64,000 nt of DNA. Source: Flavobacteriales bacterium (GTDB taxonomy: Bacteria > Bacteroidota > Bacteroidia > Flavobacteriales_E > Vicingaceae). Below the pieces are notes generated by a model that worked only from the letters and a program-made list of their open reading frames with translations, was not told the DNA's origin and ran no database searches. The position numbers were made by a program, and so were the translations under genes. The stretch lies in assembly GCA_026196775.1 (NCBI GenBank), contig JAPHUD010000007.1, positions 1-64,000 on the forward strand. The letters run 5' to 3'. Below, piece by piece: positions 1 to 7,990 of this stretch. The number at the start of each line of letters is the position of its first letter. Position 1 is the stretch's first letter.

Positions 1-817
1 CACCCGTTCCACTCCAAGTTCCACCAGCTGTACCTGTTACTAAACTACTTAAGTTTATAGAGCCAGCTGCAGCACAAATAGGTGATGGATTGGTCCAAGT
101 AGCTGATTGGGTAGGACATGCTGTTGTTACTGATATGTCATCAACAAAATATCGGATTGTTCCTTCTGTACCACTAACAGAAGTTGTAGTTGTAGCTCCG
201 TCAGTGAAGAAGTTTCCAAAAGAAAAATAACGTAAGCCAGCAACAGTAGGTGTGAAAGTAAAGGAAATCAATGTCCAACCTGTTTTGTTAGTTATAGGCG
301 TACCTGTATAATAGACATCAGGGGTTGTTACCCATACACACATGCTACCTGTATTTTGTCTTGCAGTAGTAAATTTAAAACCAATATTGCTCGTTGCTCG
401 ATTTGATTTATCAGCCAAAGAAACATAGGCACTTACATTGTATGTTGTACCTACTGTTAGAGGTGTTGATAATTCTCCTTGCAAGTACTCTCGATAAGGA
501 GTACATCCTCCAGAACCATATACAACAATGTTTGTCATTGCATTTCCAGTCCTCGGTGCTTGGGTGCCCGGTGATGAGGCGTTAGTAGAAAAAGGGCTGC
601 AATAGCAAGATGTAGCTAAGCTTGTATGAAAAATATCAGTACTACCATCATTTGGATAATCCCAATTTGCGATTGCATTAGTAAATTGACCTTCACTAGT
701 GTACCATGAACACTGTAGGCTTGCTAAATTAACACTTTCAAAACTCGGATTTAAAACTAAATTTTGACCAAAACAAAATGAAGGGATTAGTAGTAAGAAT
801 AAATATATTTTTTTCAT
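1..817 (-). CDS. Secreted adhesin-like protein, 3' end outside the window
   Basis: Open frame of about 272 codons running off the left edge, so the C-terminus is unseen. It begins MKKIYLFLLLIPSFCFGQN, a clear signal peptide. The mature part starts LVLNPSFE and later reads YFVDDISVT, the pattern of a jelly-roll carbohydrate-binding-like module at the start of many Bacteroidota secreted proteins. Near the edge it enters a Cys-containing repeat (PSPICAAAG, then TAGGTWSG) of the kind found in Ig-like adhesin repeats. I infer that a T9SS sorting domain follows beyond the window, but it is not visible. The exact function is unknown. It lies 7 bases downstream of the small secreted gene to its right, so the two may share a transcript. 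Confidence 0.75.
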   Translation of the reverse strand, partial: MKKIYLFLLLIPSFCFGQNLVLNPSFESVNLASLQCSWYTSEGQFTNAIANWDYPNDGSTDIFHTSLATSCYCSPFSTNASSPGTQAPRTGNAMTNIVVYGSGGCTPYREYLQGELSTPLTVGTTYNVSAYVSLADKSNRATSNIGFKFTTARQNTGSMCVWVTTPDVYYTGTPITNKTGWTLISFTFTPTVAGLRYFSFGNFFTDGATTTTSVSGTEGTIRYFVDDISVTTACPTQSATWTNPSPICAAAGSINLSSLVTGTAGGTWSGTG

Positions 818-824
818 AGTAATA

Positions 825-1289
825 TTAAAAGGTTAAAATCGTATTTTTTGTATTTGTATAATTGCTCTTAATGAAATTAGATAAAGCTATGGTAATATCA
901 TTTTTGTTTAATGAAGAAGCTAATGAGTAAAAATATATGGATAGAATATTACCTTGTTCATCAATGATTATTTCGCCATCTGATTGTTGTATTGTTGTCT
1001 CAATCTCTGAAAGATTAGATGGAGCATTTATTTCTATAATAGAAAAAGATTGTGTATCGAACTCTATTCCATTAACAATTGAAGTTCTTTTAATAAGTTG
1101 ATTATCTTTGAATTTTTCAATTCTAATTAGATTATCATTAAAATCATAATAGTTCCATGTACCTTGTTTCATACCATCGGCATCTATTATTTCTGTTTTC
1201 GGATCTCCATTTTGATGATACTCAGTTTTAAACTGAGCAAACAATGAACTAGGAATTATAACTAATAAAATAAAATATAATCTTTTCAT
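825..1289 (-). CDS. Small secreted hypothetical protein
   Basis: A 154-residue protein starting MKRLYFILLVIIPSSLFAQ, a signal peptide with a probable cleavage after AQ. A longer frame upstream is possible, but this ATG puts the signal peptide at the N-terminus and is preferred. Residues after the signal (YHQNGDPKTE, then GMKQGTWNYYD) resemble a MORN/YwqK-like variant motif in which a tyrosine-glycine turn repeats. The rest is not recognised. It precedes the partial adhesin-like gene by 7 bases in the same direction. No function is assigned. Confidence 0.65.
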   Translation of the reverse strand: MKRLYFILLVIIPSSLFAQFKTEYHQNGDPKTEIIDADGMKQGTWNYYDFNDNLIRIEKFKDNQLIKRTSIVNGIEFDTQSFSIIEINAPSNLSEIETTIQQSDGEIIIDEQGNILSIYFYSLASSLNKNDITIALSNFIKSNYTNTKNTILTF

Positions 1290-1585
1290 AAAAAATTGGT
1301 TTGTTATCTTTTCAAATGTAAAATAAAAAATACATATAAACAAAAAATCTTAACAATGAAGATAAAAGCTGCTGACTATTAAGGAAAAAGAAATTAAAGT
1401 TGTTTCTATAATAACTTAGAGTGCTTTTTGAATTGCTAATTTGATAAGTTACATTGTTATGTTTTAATAACTTTGTTTTATGCTTAATCTTTGATAGAGA
1501 AACTATAATTAAACAAGTAAAGTAAATATTTATAGTATATAAGATTTAAAATTATACACCACCCAAGAAAAAGTAAATAACTATA

Positions 1586-2455
1586 ATGTTGCCTAATAAA
1601 AAGATACAAATGATAATAAAAAATAAAATACTGACTAATAATATAATAGAAAAACCAATTGTTTTAGATGTTGGTTTTAAACCAACAAAAAAGCCTAAAC
1701 CAATAGTTATTTTTGCTCATGGTTTTAAAGGGTTTAAAGATTGGGGACACTTTAACGAAGTGATGGATTTTTTTATCACAAATGAATGTGTTTTTTTAAA
1801 ATTTAATTTTTCTCATAATGGAGGAACTGTCGAACAGTCCATAGATTTCCCTGATTTAGAGATATTTGGTAAAAATACAATTACTAAAGAGTTGAATGAT
1901 GTTTTATATGTATTAGATTGGATATATAAAACAGAAGAACTTCCTAAAGAGGAATTAGATATTAATGACATTACCTTGATAGGACATAGTAGAGGAGGTG
2001 GAATTGCCATGCTGGCAGCAAGTATGGATAAAAGAATAAAAAAAATAATTACTTGGGCTGCTATAAGCGATTTTGAAAGTAGGTTACCACCAAATTTATC
2101 CGAATGGGAATCTAAAGGCGTAGTTTATATTGAAAACATGCGAACAAAACAACAAATGCCAATGTATTATTCTTTTGTTGAAGATTTGCTTAACAATAGA
2201 GTAAGCTATAAAATAGAAAATGCCATTAAAAAGACCAATCAGCCACATTTAATCATTCATGGGGATAATGATTTAACAGTAAATGTCGAAGAAGCTAAGC
2301 AACTAAATGAGTGGAATAAAAATGCTGATTTGAAAATAATTACAGGAGCCAATCATACCTTTGATATTAGTCATCCACACAAAGAAGAACAACTTTCTGA
2401 AGCAGCTAAAAAAGTGTTAACGTATTCATTAGCATTTATAAAAAAAATGGTTTGA
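1586..2455 (+). CDS. Alpha/beta hydrolase family protein
   Basis: A 289-residue cytoplasmic-looking protein. It shows the HGFKGFKDW oxyanion-region motif around residue 45, the nucleophile elbow GHSRGG with Ser135, a late acid in HGDNDLTV (Asp229) and a catalytic His257 in GANHTFD. This full triad places it among the dienelactone hydrolase or prolyl oligopeptidase-like hydrolases; the substrate cannot be told. An alternative ATG lies eight codons downstream and would remove only a Lys-rich tail. It is monocistronic, with about 300 bases of AT-rich sequence upstream and the tRNA pair downstream. Confidence 0.8.
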   Translation: MLPNKKIQMIIKNKILTNNIIEKPIVLDVGFKPTKKPKPIVIFAHGFKGFKDWGHFNEVMDFFITNECVFLKFNFSHNGGTVEQSIDFPDLEIFGKNTITKELNDVLYVLDWIYKTEELPKEELDINDITLIGHSRGGGIAMLAASMDKRIKKIITWAAISDFESRLPPNLSEWESKGVVYIENMRTKQQMPMYYSFVEDLLNNRVSYKIENAIKKTNQPHLIIHGDNDLTVNVEEAKQLNEWNKNADLKIITGANHTFDISHPHKEEQLSEAAKKVLTYSLAFIKKMV

Positions 2456-2485
2456 TTTCTTACTATAAAAAATAAGGGATAAAAT

Positions 2486-2515
2486 TTTGTAGGAATAAAA
2501 AAATATCTATTTTTG
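2486..2515 (+). promoter_or_regulatory. Promoter of the tRNA-Gly/tRNA-Leu unit
   Basis: TTTG at 2486-2489 and TATTTTTG at 2508-2515 with 18 bases between, a near-perfect Bacteroidota sigma-A promoter (TTTG, then TAnnTTTG). Transcription should start around 2522, about 40 bases before the tRNA. The bases following the -7 box resemble those of the rpsL promoter at 49.3 kb. Confidence 0.8.
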
Positions 2516-2562
2516 CATTCCTTTTTCAAGGGATGTTCTTTAAAGTATATCAATACAATTAA

Positions 2563-2635
<73 letters not shown>

Positions 2636-2648
2636 CATTTTAGTTAAG

Positions 2649-2743
2649 ATAGTTGCTTGAGTGGTGGAATTGGTAGACACGCAAGACTTAAAATCTTGTG
2701 CCCATTAGGGCGTGCGGGTTCAAGTCCCGCCTCGAGTACAAAA
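2649..2743 (+). repeat. Left attachment repeat (attL), 95 bp
   Basis: Identical at every base to 13655-13749. It covers the entire tRNA-Leu gene plus 6 bases before it and 5 after. The flanks differ immediately outside (G against T at the left, T against A at the right), which fixes the repeat limits. Confidence 0.92.
2655..2738 (+). tRNA. tRNA-Leu (anticodon UAA), left copy
   Basis: An 84-base class II tRNA with a long variable arm (TGCCCATTAGGGCG). The anticodon arm CAAGA-CTTAAAA-TCTTG gives UAA, and the T-arm GCGGG-TTCAAGT-CCCGC is perfect. The acceptor pairs GCTTGAG with CTCGAGT, with G-U wobbles at the first and fourth pairs. CCA is not encoded. It sits 19 bases after tRNA-Gly and is driven by the promoter at 2.5 kb. 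It is the left boundary of the island. Confidence 0.95.
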
Positions 2744-2745
2744 TA

Positions 2746-2775
2746 GGCTCTAGATTAACTTCTAGGGTCTTTTTT
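2746..2775 (+). terminator. Rho-independent terminator after left tRNA-Leu
   Basis: GGCTCTAGA pairs with TCTAGGGTC (two G-U pairs) around a 6-base loop, followed by six T. It lies just inside the island, so in the integrated state the tRNA transcript ends on island DNA. Confidence 0.8.
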
Positions 2776-2817
2776 GTTATTGGCTCTCTGGTAAATCTGT
2801 AAGTTCCCAAACTATCC

Positions 2818-2853
2818 AATAGGGACAGATATAGGTACAAAACAACTCTTGTG
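2818..2853. repeat. Left end-proximal motifs (candidate recombinase arm sites)
   Basis: Contains AATAGGGACA (2818-2827), AGGTACA (2833-2839) and ACTCTTGTG (2845-2853). The first two recur in the same orientation, and the third inverted, at 13541-13568 near the other end of the island. The distance to the attachment repeat is about 75 bases here and about 87 at the right end. Confidence 0.55.
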
Positions 2854-3052
2854 AATATTAATTGAATGTGTAACTGGAACACTCCACTAGTGGAATGAAT
2901 CGTTTGTAAAAAGAAGATTATTATAAGATTACACAAACGATGAATGTAACTAGGGGAGTGTGGGTAGGATATGTTAATTATTTTAAAAACATTAACTATT
3001 TTGTTATTATATACGTTAGGCATATAGGAAGTTTAGTTTTGAATAATTCCTA

Positions 3053-3087
3053 ATTGACATGTATATAATTAAAAATTGCTAATTTCG
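3053..3087 (+). promoter_or_regulatory. Possible promoter of the membrane-protein pair
   Basis: ATTG at 3053-3056 and TAATTTCG at 3080-3087, 23 bases apart. The -7 box has one mismatch to TAnnTTTG. It lies just before the 71-residue membrane protein gene, giving a very short leader. Confidence 0.35.
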
Positions 3088-3097
3088 CATAGAGAAA

Positions 3098-3313
3098 ATG
3101 GATAAAAGGATTATAAATATTATTGGATTATTAGCTTTATTGGCTGCTATAGTTTATATTATAAAACAAATTAGCAAGAAAGCTGATACAAGATTATATT
3201 CTGATGAAGCTTATAAAAAACTTCAAGTTGACAAAAACCTTGAAAATTTAGATAAGGCAGTTGTTGATTATCACGAGAAAGGAAAGTGGGACAATAGCTT
3301 ACTGAATAGATAA
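3098..3313 (+). CDS. Small single-pass membrane protein
   Basis: A 71-residue protein with one hydrophobic helix (about residues 7-24, IIGLLALLAAIVYIIK) followed by a charged tail of about 45 residues rich in Lys, Asp and Glu. It has no recognised domain. The stop is only a few bases before the start of the larger membrane protein, so they are probably co-transcribed and may work together. The topology suggests a short N-terminus outside or in the membrane and the tail in the cytoplasm, but this is inference. Confidence 0.6.
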   Translation: MDKRIINIIGLLALLAAIVYIIKQISKKADTRLYSDEAYKKLQVDKNLENLDKAVVDYHEKGKWDNSLLNR

Positions 3314-3317
3314 GGCA

Positions 3318-4607
3318 ATGAGTATAACGCTAGATTTTGTTATATTATTCATATTAATTATACTTCCTGGATTAATTTTCAAACGATTTTATTTTTTTAG
3401 AGAATTTTCAAAGCAATTTTATACTAAAGGCTCTGTATATAAGTCTATATTTTATAGTATAATACCCGGTATAATACTTCAGATTTTAGGTTTTGTAATC
3501 TATAAAATATCCCGAAAAACTGAATTTACTAATGGGGATATTATTTATATGTACAAAGAACTGTTAGCTTCAGATAATGTTATTTATTCAGAATTTACTA
3601 CTTATTTTATTGAAGAAGGAATTTACTGGTTCTTGTTACATCAACTTTGTGTTTTAGTATTAGCGATGACTTTAGGGTGGATTCTACCTAGACTAATAAG
3701 GATATTGAAATTTGATATCCGATATAAAATTTTAAGATTTAAAAATCAATGGTATTATGTATTTAGTGGTGAAATTCGTTCTTTTGAAAAATTCATCAAT
3801 GCAAACAATATCTTGGGAGAAATAGATGGAGAAGAAAATAAATACAAATACTACCCCCCTTATGTGGACATATTAGTTGAAAGTAATTCGGATGTTCCTG
3901 ATTTATATTCAGGATATGTTGTGGATTATGATTTGGATTATGAAAACATTCATGAATTAGATAAAGTATATTTATTAGGGGCACATAGATATAGAGATAA
4001 AAGAGATGGAGATGAGTTAAAAGGGATAGAAATAAAAGGCAACAGGGCAAAGATTCCAATTAAGGGGGATATTTTTATTTTAAAGGCAAATAGAATACTA
4101 AACCTAAATATTACTTTCATACCTTCTCCAGAGATAGTTGTTCCTAGAAAAAAATCATTAATGGCAAAAATTTATAGTGTCGGATTAGGTCTTAATCTTA
4201 CTATATTTATATATTTTATTTTTGTAAAACTTCCTTATATAGAAGCTGTTTTTCCTTTTCTAACAAAGTATGTAGAAGATTTTAACTTTTTTAGTCGTTG
4301 TTATGTTGCTTTGTTAGTAACTCAATTCGTAAGTCTTTTTATCCCATCTAAAATTGTTAATACTGCTCTGAAAAAAGAAATAGCAGAAGCAGAAGCTAAA
4401 GAAATAGTTGATGATATGCTTAAAGAGATAGACGGATTTAGCGACAATGAAGAGAAGGGAGAAATATCAAAAGAGTCTAATATAATTACTGAACGAAAAA
4501 ATATTATTACGTTTAAATATGTATTAAAAGATATCAGAAATAAGTTTCTAGCATTTTTGTTTGGGGCTATAATTTTTTACTTATTATTTTATGAGATTAA
4601 AATCTAA
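3318..4607 (+). CDS. Multi-pass membrane protein, DUF6338-like
   Basis: A 429-residue protein. Hydrophobic segments lie near residues 3-21, 46-62, 105-127, 284-306, 326-345 and 410-427. Between the third and fourth there is a soluble part of about 150 residues. The opening (LPGLIFKRFYF) and the central segment DLYSGYVVDY resemble the DUF6338 family, which combines N-terminal helices with a small beta domain; this similarity is from memory and is not certain. The protein is longer than that family usually is and adds a Glu/Lys-rich coiled stretch before the last helix. It pairs with the 71-residue gene upstream. As island cargo it could be a defence or immunity membrane effector, but the function is unknown. 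Confidence 0.65.
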   Translation: MSITLDFVILFILIILPGLIFKRFYFFREFSKQFYTKGSVYKSIFYSIIPGIILQILGFVIYKISRKTEFTNGDIIYMYKELLASDNVIYSEFTTYFIEEGIYWFLLHQLCVLVLAMTLGWILPRLIRILKFDIRYKILRFKNQWYYVFSGEIRSFEKFINANNILGEIDGEENKYKYYPPYVDILVESNSDVPDLYSGYVVDYDLDYENIHELDKVYLLGAHRYRDKRDGDELKGIEIKGNRAKIPIKGDIFILKANRILNLNITFIPSPEIVVPRKKSLMAKIYSVGLGLNLTIFIYFIFVKLPYIEAVFPFLTKYVEDFNFFSRCYVALLVTQFVSLFIPSKIVNTALKKEIAEAEAKEIVDDMLKEIDGFSDNEEKGEISKESNIITERKNIITFKYVLKDIRNKFLAFLFGAIIFYLLFYEIKI

Positions 4608-4621
4608 AACCTGCGCAGGTT
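4608..4621. repeat. Perfect 14-bp palindrome AACCTGCGCAGGTT
   Basis: It follows the stop codon of the DUF6338-like gene with no gap. It is GC-rich in an AT-rich island and has no T-run directly after it, so it could be a weak terminator or a protein-binding site. A second short inverted repeat (TGGTTT/AAACCA) follows at 4635-4662. Confidence 0.5.
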
Positions 4622-4713
4622 ATGTTTCTTTCAGTGGTTTTGATATTTAACGAGGTAAACCATCTCAAAGAACCCAAGATTGGTAAACATAATACAGCAT
4701 AATCCTCGTACTA

Positions 4714-4908
4714 CTAAAATTGAATATTATAAACTTCTAGTGCTTCATTATCTGCTACTTCAAACTGTAACTCTGGGTAGTTGGTAGTGTTATTTTTCGG
4801 AGTTACTAGAAATACCCCCGTATCACTAATGATTCTTACTTGTGGGTCATTTAACATAACGGTTGTAACACCATTTACCAATTCGGCAAACATAATTTGA
4901 TTTTCCAT
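4714..4908 (-). CDS. Small hypothetical protein
   Basis: A 64-residue frame beginning MENQIMFAELVNGVTTV. No signal peptide, membrane helix or known motif is visible, and composition looks like a small folded beta-rich protein. It lies alone between the membrane-protein pair and the RteC-like gene, in opposite orientation to both. It starts after an A/T-rich leader typical of this genome. It may be a real small island gene, but a chance frame cannot be excluded. Confidence 0.4.
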   Translation of the reverse strand: MENQIMFAELVNGVTTVMLNDPQVRIISDTGVFLVTPKNNTTNYPELQFEVADNEALEVYNIQF

Positions 4909-5111
4909 AATATTAGATTTTAAATGAATAAATAAGGCTGATAGCCATTTTGCTGATAGAGAGAATTTCCCCCAAATCTTGTGCTAGGGGAGTTAGGAGG
5001 ATTACCTTTTGGGTGGGGGTGTTAAATATGAAAAATAACAAGTAAAAACAGTGTGGACAGGGGGAATGTTTTTATTAAAAGCATTATTTTAGCACCCAAA
5101 TTATTATAATT

Positions 5112-5987
5112 ATGGATTATCACACATCGTTACAACCTATAGTAGAGTTTATTCAAGAATTAACATTTAAAGAAGAAGATAGAGAGATTCATTATGTTAG
5201 ACCTTTTCCTGAACAGAATACTGTATTGATATACGAAAGTGAAATTTACAACAGCTGCAATGGTTATCATTTCGATGAATTTAATAAAAAGATAAAAGAA
5301 ATTGTAAGAGAAATAGAAGATAAAATAGATAACGATTTAATTTCTAAAGGTAGTGATTATAAAAAAGAGATTCGTCAAATAGTAAAAAGTTTAAATAGAT
5401 TAATCCAAGATTTATTTAATGATTACGGGTCTTATACTGAGAGAACTATTTATTTAAATGATAATCCTAGTATATTAGAAATGAAAATTGATGGTACATA
5501 TATCAACTATGTATGTAATAAATATAAATGTGAACCTCAAATGATTTATGATACTAGAAATTATTCTAAACCAACAGAGTTTTACAAACTCATACATTCA
5601 CGATTAATTAACTTAGAGCAATGCTTGTCATTCATATATACAGAAGTTCATAATATAACAGATAGTGTTATGAACCAGAATGAATTATTGGAAAGAATAG
5701 ACTGTAAATTAAACCCCTCTCAATTTGGGTTTATAATGATAAAGTTTGTAGAAAATGGATATATAACACTCCCTCAAGTAAAAGGCAAAGGTTCTATTTC
5801 TAGGCTTGCTCAGTTATTTCATAAATATTTTAAAATATCTGGTAGTGTGAATAATGAACAATGTTCTTTAGGTACATTAGAAAAAGAGTTTAATGACAAC
5901 TCAAATAGTTTAACTCATATCAATAGTAGTAAATTCTCTAACGCAAAAGGTGAATTTATCCTTCCACATATTGATAATATAAAATAG
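5112..5987 (+). CDS. RteC-like C-terminal domain protein
   Basis: A 291-residue soluble protein. Residues about 60-130 are rich in Glu, Lys and Ile and likely helical. The C-terminal 100 residues (from LERIDCKLNPSQFGF through YFKISGS to NSNSLTHI) look like the winged-helix-like C-terminal part of RteC proteins. RteC controls excision of Bacteroides conjugative transposons, so a regulatory role in this island's excision or replication is a reasonable inference. The assignment rests on pattern memory and is moderate. It precedes the VapE-like helicase gene with a structured gap of 144 bases. Confidence 0.5.
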   Translation: MDYHTSLQPIVEFIQELTFKEEDREIHYVRPFPEQNTVLIYESEIYNSCNGYHFDEFNKKIKEIVREIEDKIDNDLISKGSDYKKEIRQIVKSLNRLIQDLFNDYGSYTERTIYLNDNPSILEMKIDGTYINYVCNKYKCEPQMIYDTRNYSKPTEFYKLIHSRLINLEQCLSFIYTEVHNITDSVMNQNELLERIDCKLNPSQFGFIMIKFVENGYITLPQVKGKGSISRLAQLFHKYFKISGSVNNEQCSLGTLEKEFNDNSNSLTHINSSKFSNAKGEFILPHIDNIK

Positions 5988-6131
5988 AAAACTCACTTTC
6001 GGGAAAGTAGTGAGATAGTACAGCCCTTATTTATTGATGAATTTTGTACTAAGTTTTTAGTTGTAAAAAAATAAACGAACTAAAAGCTTAGGCAATTAAG
6101 CCAAGAATTAAAAATCTTAAATACAATTATT
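5988..6131. other. Structured gap before the VapE-like gene
   Basis: A hairpin CTCACTTT-CGGG-AAAG-TAG-TGAG (5992-6014) is followed by the inverted repeat TAGTAC/GTACTA (6016-6021 and 6046-6051). A third weak hairpin lies around 6090 (CTTAGGC, GCCAAG). This could be a leader with regulatory structure or a small RNA; there is no strong T-run for termination. Confidence 0.35.
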
Positions 6132-7277
6132 ATGGCTGCAAATAGCACTAATAACAATGACATTTTGGAAGTTAAAATTTCCGAGATGGTTACAACTAGG
6201 TTTAATGTTGTAACAGGTATGGTAGAATACACTAAGGGTAAAAATTACCAACCAATGACTGACTATGTGGAACGTTCCATGCTACGTAGTTTAAAAAACA
6301 GTGGACACAACATAGGGGTTGCTCCCTTAAGAAATATTCTAAATTCGGATTTTAGCCCACCCTACAATCCATTTTTAGATTATTTTGAATCATTACCAAA
6401 TTGGGATGGGCAGACTAATTACATTGAAGAGTTTTGTAACTTAGTAGATGTAGAAAATAACGAGCATTGGATAGGATGGTTTACCAAGTGGCTTGTGTCT
6501 TTGATAGCAGGGGCTATTGATAAAAATGTAGTAAATCAACAAGTTCTTGTTTTAGCTGGTGGACAAGGTATAGGAAAAACCACATGGTTGAACCATATTG
6601 TACCTAAAAAGCTAGATAAGTACTCAAGTACAGGTTATTTAAATCCTGACTCTAAAGATGCTCTTATACAGGCTAGTGAATGTATCTTGGTAAATATTGA
6701 TGAACTATCATCACTAAACAATAAGAATTTAGAGGCTTTCAAACAGCTTGTAACACAAATTAAGATTAGAGTTAGAAAACCATACGGGTTTAATCCAGAG
6801 AACTTGGTTAAAAGAGCTTCTTTTTGTGGTTCTACTAATGAAGAACAATTTCTTATTGATGCTACGGGCAATCGCAGATTCTTATGTTTTAAGGTAGGGG
6901 ACATAGACTTAGACAGATTAGCAAACTTTAATATTGACAATGTTTTTTCACAGGCTTATGCCATGTACAAAAATGGTTTTAAGTATTGGTTTGATAAAGA
7001 AGAAAACAAGTTGATAGAAATAAACAACAGCAATTACATTTTACGAACTCTTGAAGAAGAAGCTATTATGAATGAATTCTGTCCTTGTAGTAAAGAGGAG
7101 GAAGGAATTAACATCTTTAAATGGACAGCATCAGAAGTAATGTTGTTTCTTTCTAATTCAGGTTTAATAACTAATAATGCTGCTTCTGCCCAACGAGTAG
7201 GAAAAGCTTTAATTAAGCTAGGTTATATAAGGTTTAAATCAAACGGTAGAATGTTCTACAAAATAAAAAAGAAGTAA
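6132..7277 (+). CDS. VapE/virulence-associated E family helicase
   Basis: A 381-residue P-loop protein. It has the VapE-typical entry NPFLDYFESLPNWDG (about residues 79-93), Walker A GGQGIGKTT (143-151), Walker B ILVNIDE (185-191) and the sensor and arginine region CGSTNEEQF and TGNRRFL (232-251). VapE proteins are superfamily 3-like helicases of phage satellites and prophages, usually needed for element replication. The N-terminal primase domain often fused to this family is absent, so a partner primase might come from the host or helper. A Lys-rich winged-helix-like tail ends the protein. It is the main argument that the island can replicate after excision. Confidence 0.85.
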   Translation: MAANSTNNNDILEVKISEMVTTRFNVVTGMVEYTKGKNYQPMTDYVERSMLRSLKNSGHNIGVAPLRNILNSDFSPPYNPFLDYFESLPNWDGQTNYIEEFCNLVDVENNEHWIGWFTKWLVSLIAGAIDKNVVNQQVLVLAGGQGIGKTTWLNHIVPKKLDKYSSTGYLNPDSKDALIQASECILVNIDELSSLNNKNLEAFKQLVTQIKIRVRKPYGFNPENLVKRASFCGSTNEEQFLIDATGNRRFLCFKVGDIDLDRLANFNIDNVFSQAYAMYKNGFKYWFDKEENKLIEINNSNYILRTLEEEAIMNEFCPCSKEEEGINIFKWTASEVMLFLSNSGLITNNAASAQRVGKALIKLGYIRFKSNGRMFYKIKKK

Positions 7278-7335
7278 AAATAATGTGGGTAGGGTGTATA
7301 AATTTAAACTTTACCCACAAAACAAATTTTAAATT

Positions 7336-7911
7336 ATGAATAATCAAGAAATAAAAATTACCGATACAGAAAGAATGACTTTAATTAATCAGTATAGAAT
7401 TCTTTCTCATTTAGAGATAACCGCTGAGTTAAAAGAGGAGTGTAAGAAAAGTTTAGTAATACTAGAATCTCGTTTACCTAACTGTTATTTTCTTTTATTA
7501 AGTGATGAACTAAAAAAAATGCCACTTGATGTTATTGAAGAGGTTACAAAAATATGGGAAATGTTTAACGATTTAAAAAAGCAAGCAGCACAATTCGAGA
7601 AAGAGGTGTCTATTGAAAAATTCAAATTCTTTGGTTTTCATGAATCTACTGAACATTATCTTGTGTATAGATTTCTAAGAATGGGTTTGAGTGTAAAAGA
7701 CTTAAATGAACCATGGAGATATCGTAATAAAGATGAAAATTCATTAGAATGTTTTCGAGAAATGTTAGAAGTTTATAATAGCGTATTATTTTCAGCCAAA
7801 GACAATCAAAATGTTGAATGGAGTATAGATGATATAAACCTACTTGTAAACGTAATCAATAAATATGAAGTTGATAAACCAAAACAAGGAATGGTAGATG
7901 TCGCTGCATAA
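7336..7911 (+). CDS. YfbU domain protein
   Basis: A 191-residue protein matching the YfbU family layout: ITDTERMTLINQYRIL near the start, a central helix with EEVTKIWEMFNDLK, then FKFFGFHESTEHYLVYRFL and a C-terminal FREMLEVYNSV. YfbU proteins are small helical proteins of unknown biochemical role found in enterobacteria and in mobile elements. The gene follows the VapE-like gene by 58 bases and ends at a strong terminator, so they probably form one operational unit. The match is by remembered family pattern. Confidence 0.65.
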   Translation: MNNQEIKITDTERMTLINQYRILSHLEITAELKEECKKSLVILESRLPNCYFLLLSDELKKMPLDVIEEVTKIWEMFNDLKKQAAQFEKEVSIEKFKFFGFHESTEHYLVYRFLRMGLSVKDLNEPWRYRNKDENSLECFREMLEVYNSVLFSAKDNQNVEWSIDDINLLVNVINKYEVDKPKQGMVDVAA

Positions 7912-7923
7912 TCGCAATTTTAT

Positions 7924-7957
7924 AAAAGGTGTTAGCTTCGGTTAGCACCTTTTTCTT
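7924..7957 (+). terminator. Rho-independent terminator with UUCG tetraloop
   Basis: GGTGTTAGC pairs with GTTAGCACC around TTCG, closed by C-G, with flanking A and T runs. It ends the VapE-YfbU transcript. Confidence 0.9.
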
Positions 7958-7990
7958 TTAAACTCACTCCCTCTATACACTAAAAAATGG

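Larger units (their letters stand above)
2776..3097. other. Non-coding left end of the island
   Basis: About 320 bases with no convincing gene. It holds the end-proximal motifs at 2818-2853, a perfect palindrome CCACTAGTGG at 2884-2893, and an inverted repeat ATCGTTTGT/ACAAACGAT at 2899-2907 and 2933-2941. Such density of symmetric elements suits recombinase or replication-protein binding, but no role is proven. A frame on the minus strand overlaps the tRNA and is judged spurious. Confidence 0.5.

Noticed and set aside
394-585. Plus-strand frame of 63 codons at the left edge
   Set aside because: It lies antisense inside the secreted adhesin-like gene, which has a clear signal peptide and domains.
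2688-3023. Minus-strand frame of 111 codons at the left end of the island
   Set aside because: It overlaps the tRNA-Leu gene and its terminator, has irregular composition and no plausible start context.
4987-5064. Stable G-quadruplex
   Set aside because: The G-runs are too far apart (loops of 20 bases or more) for a confident prediction; it is kept only as a compositional oddity.
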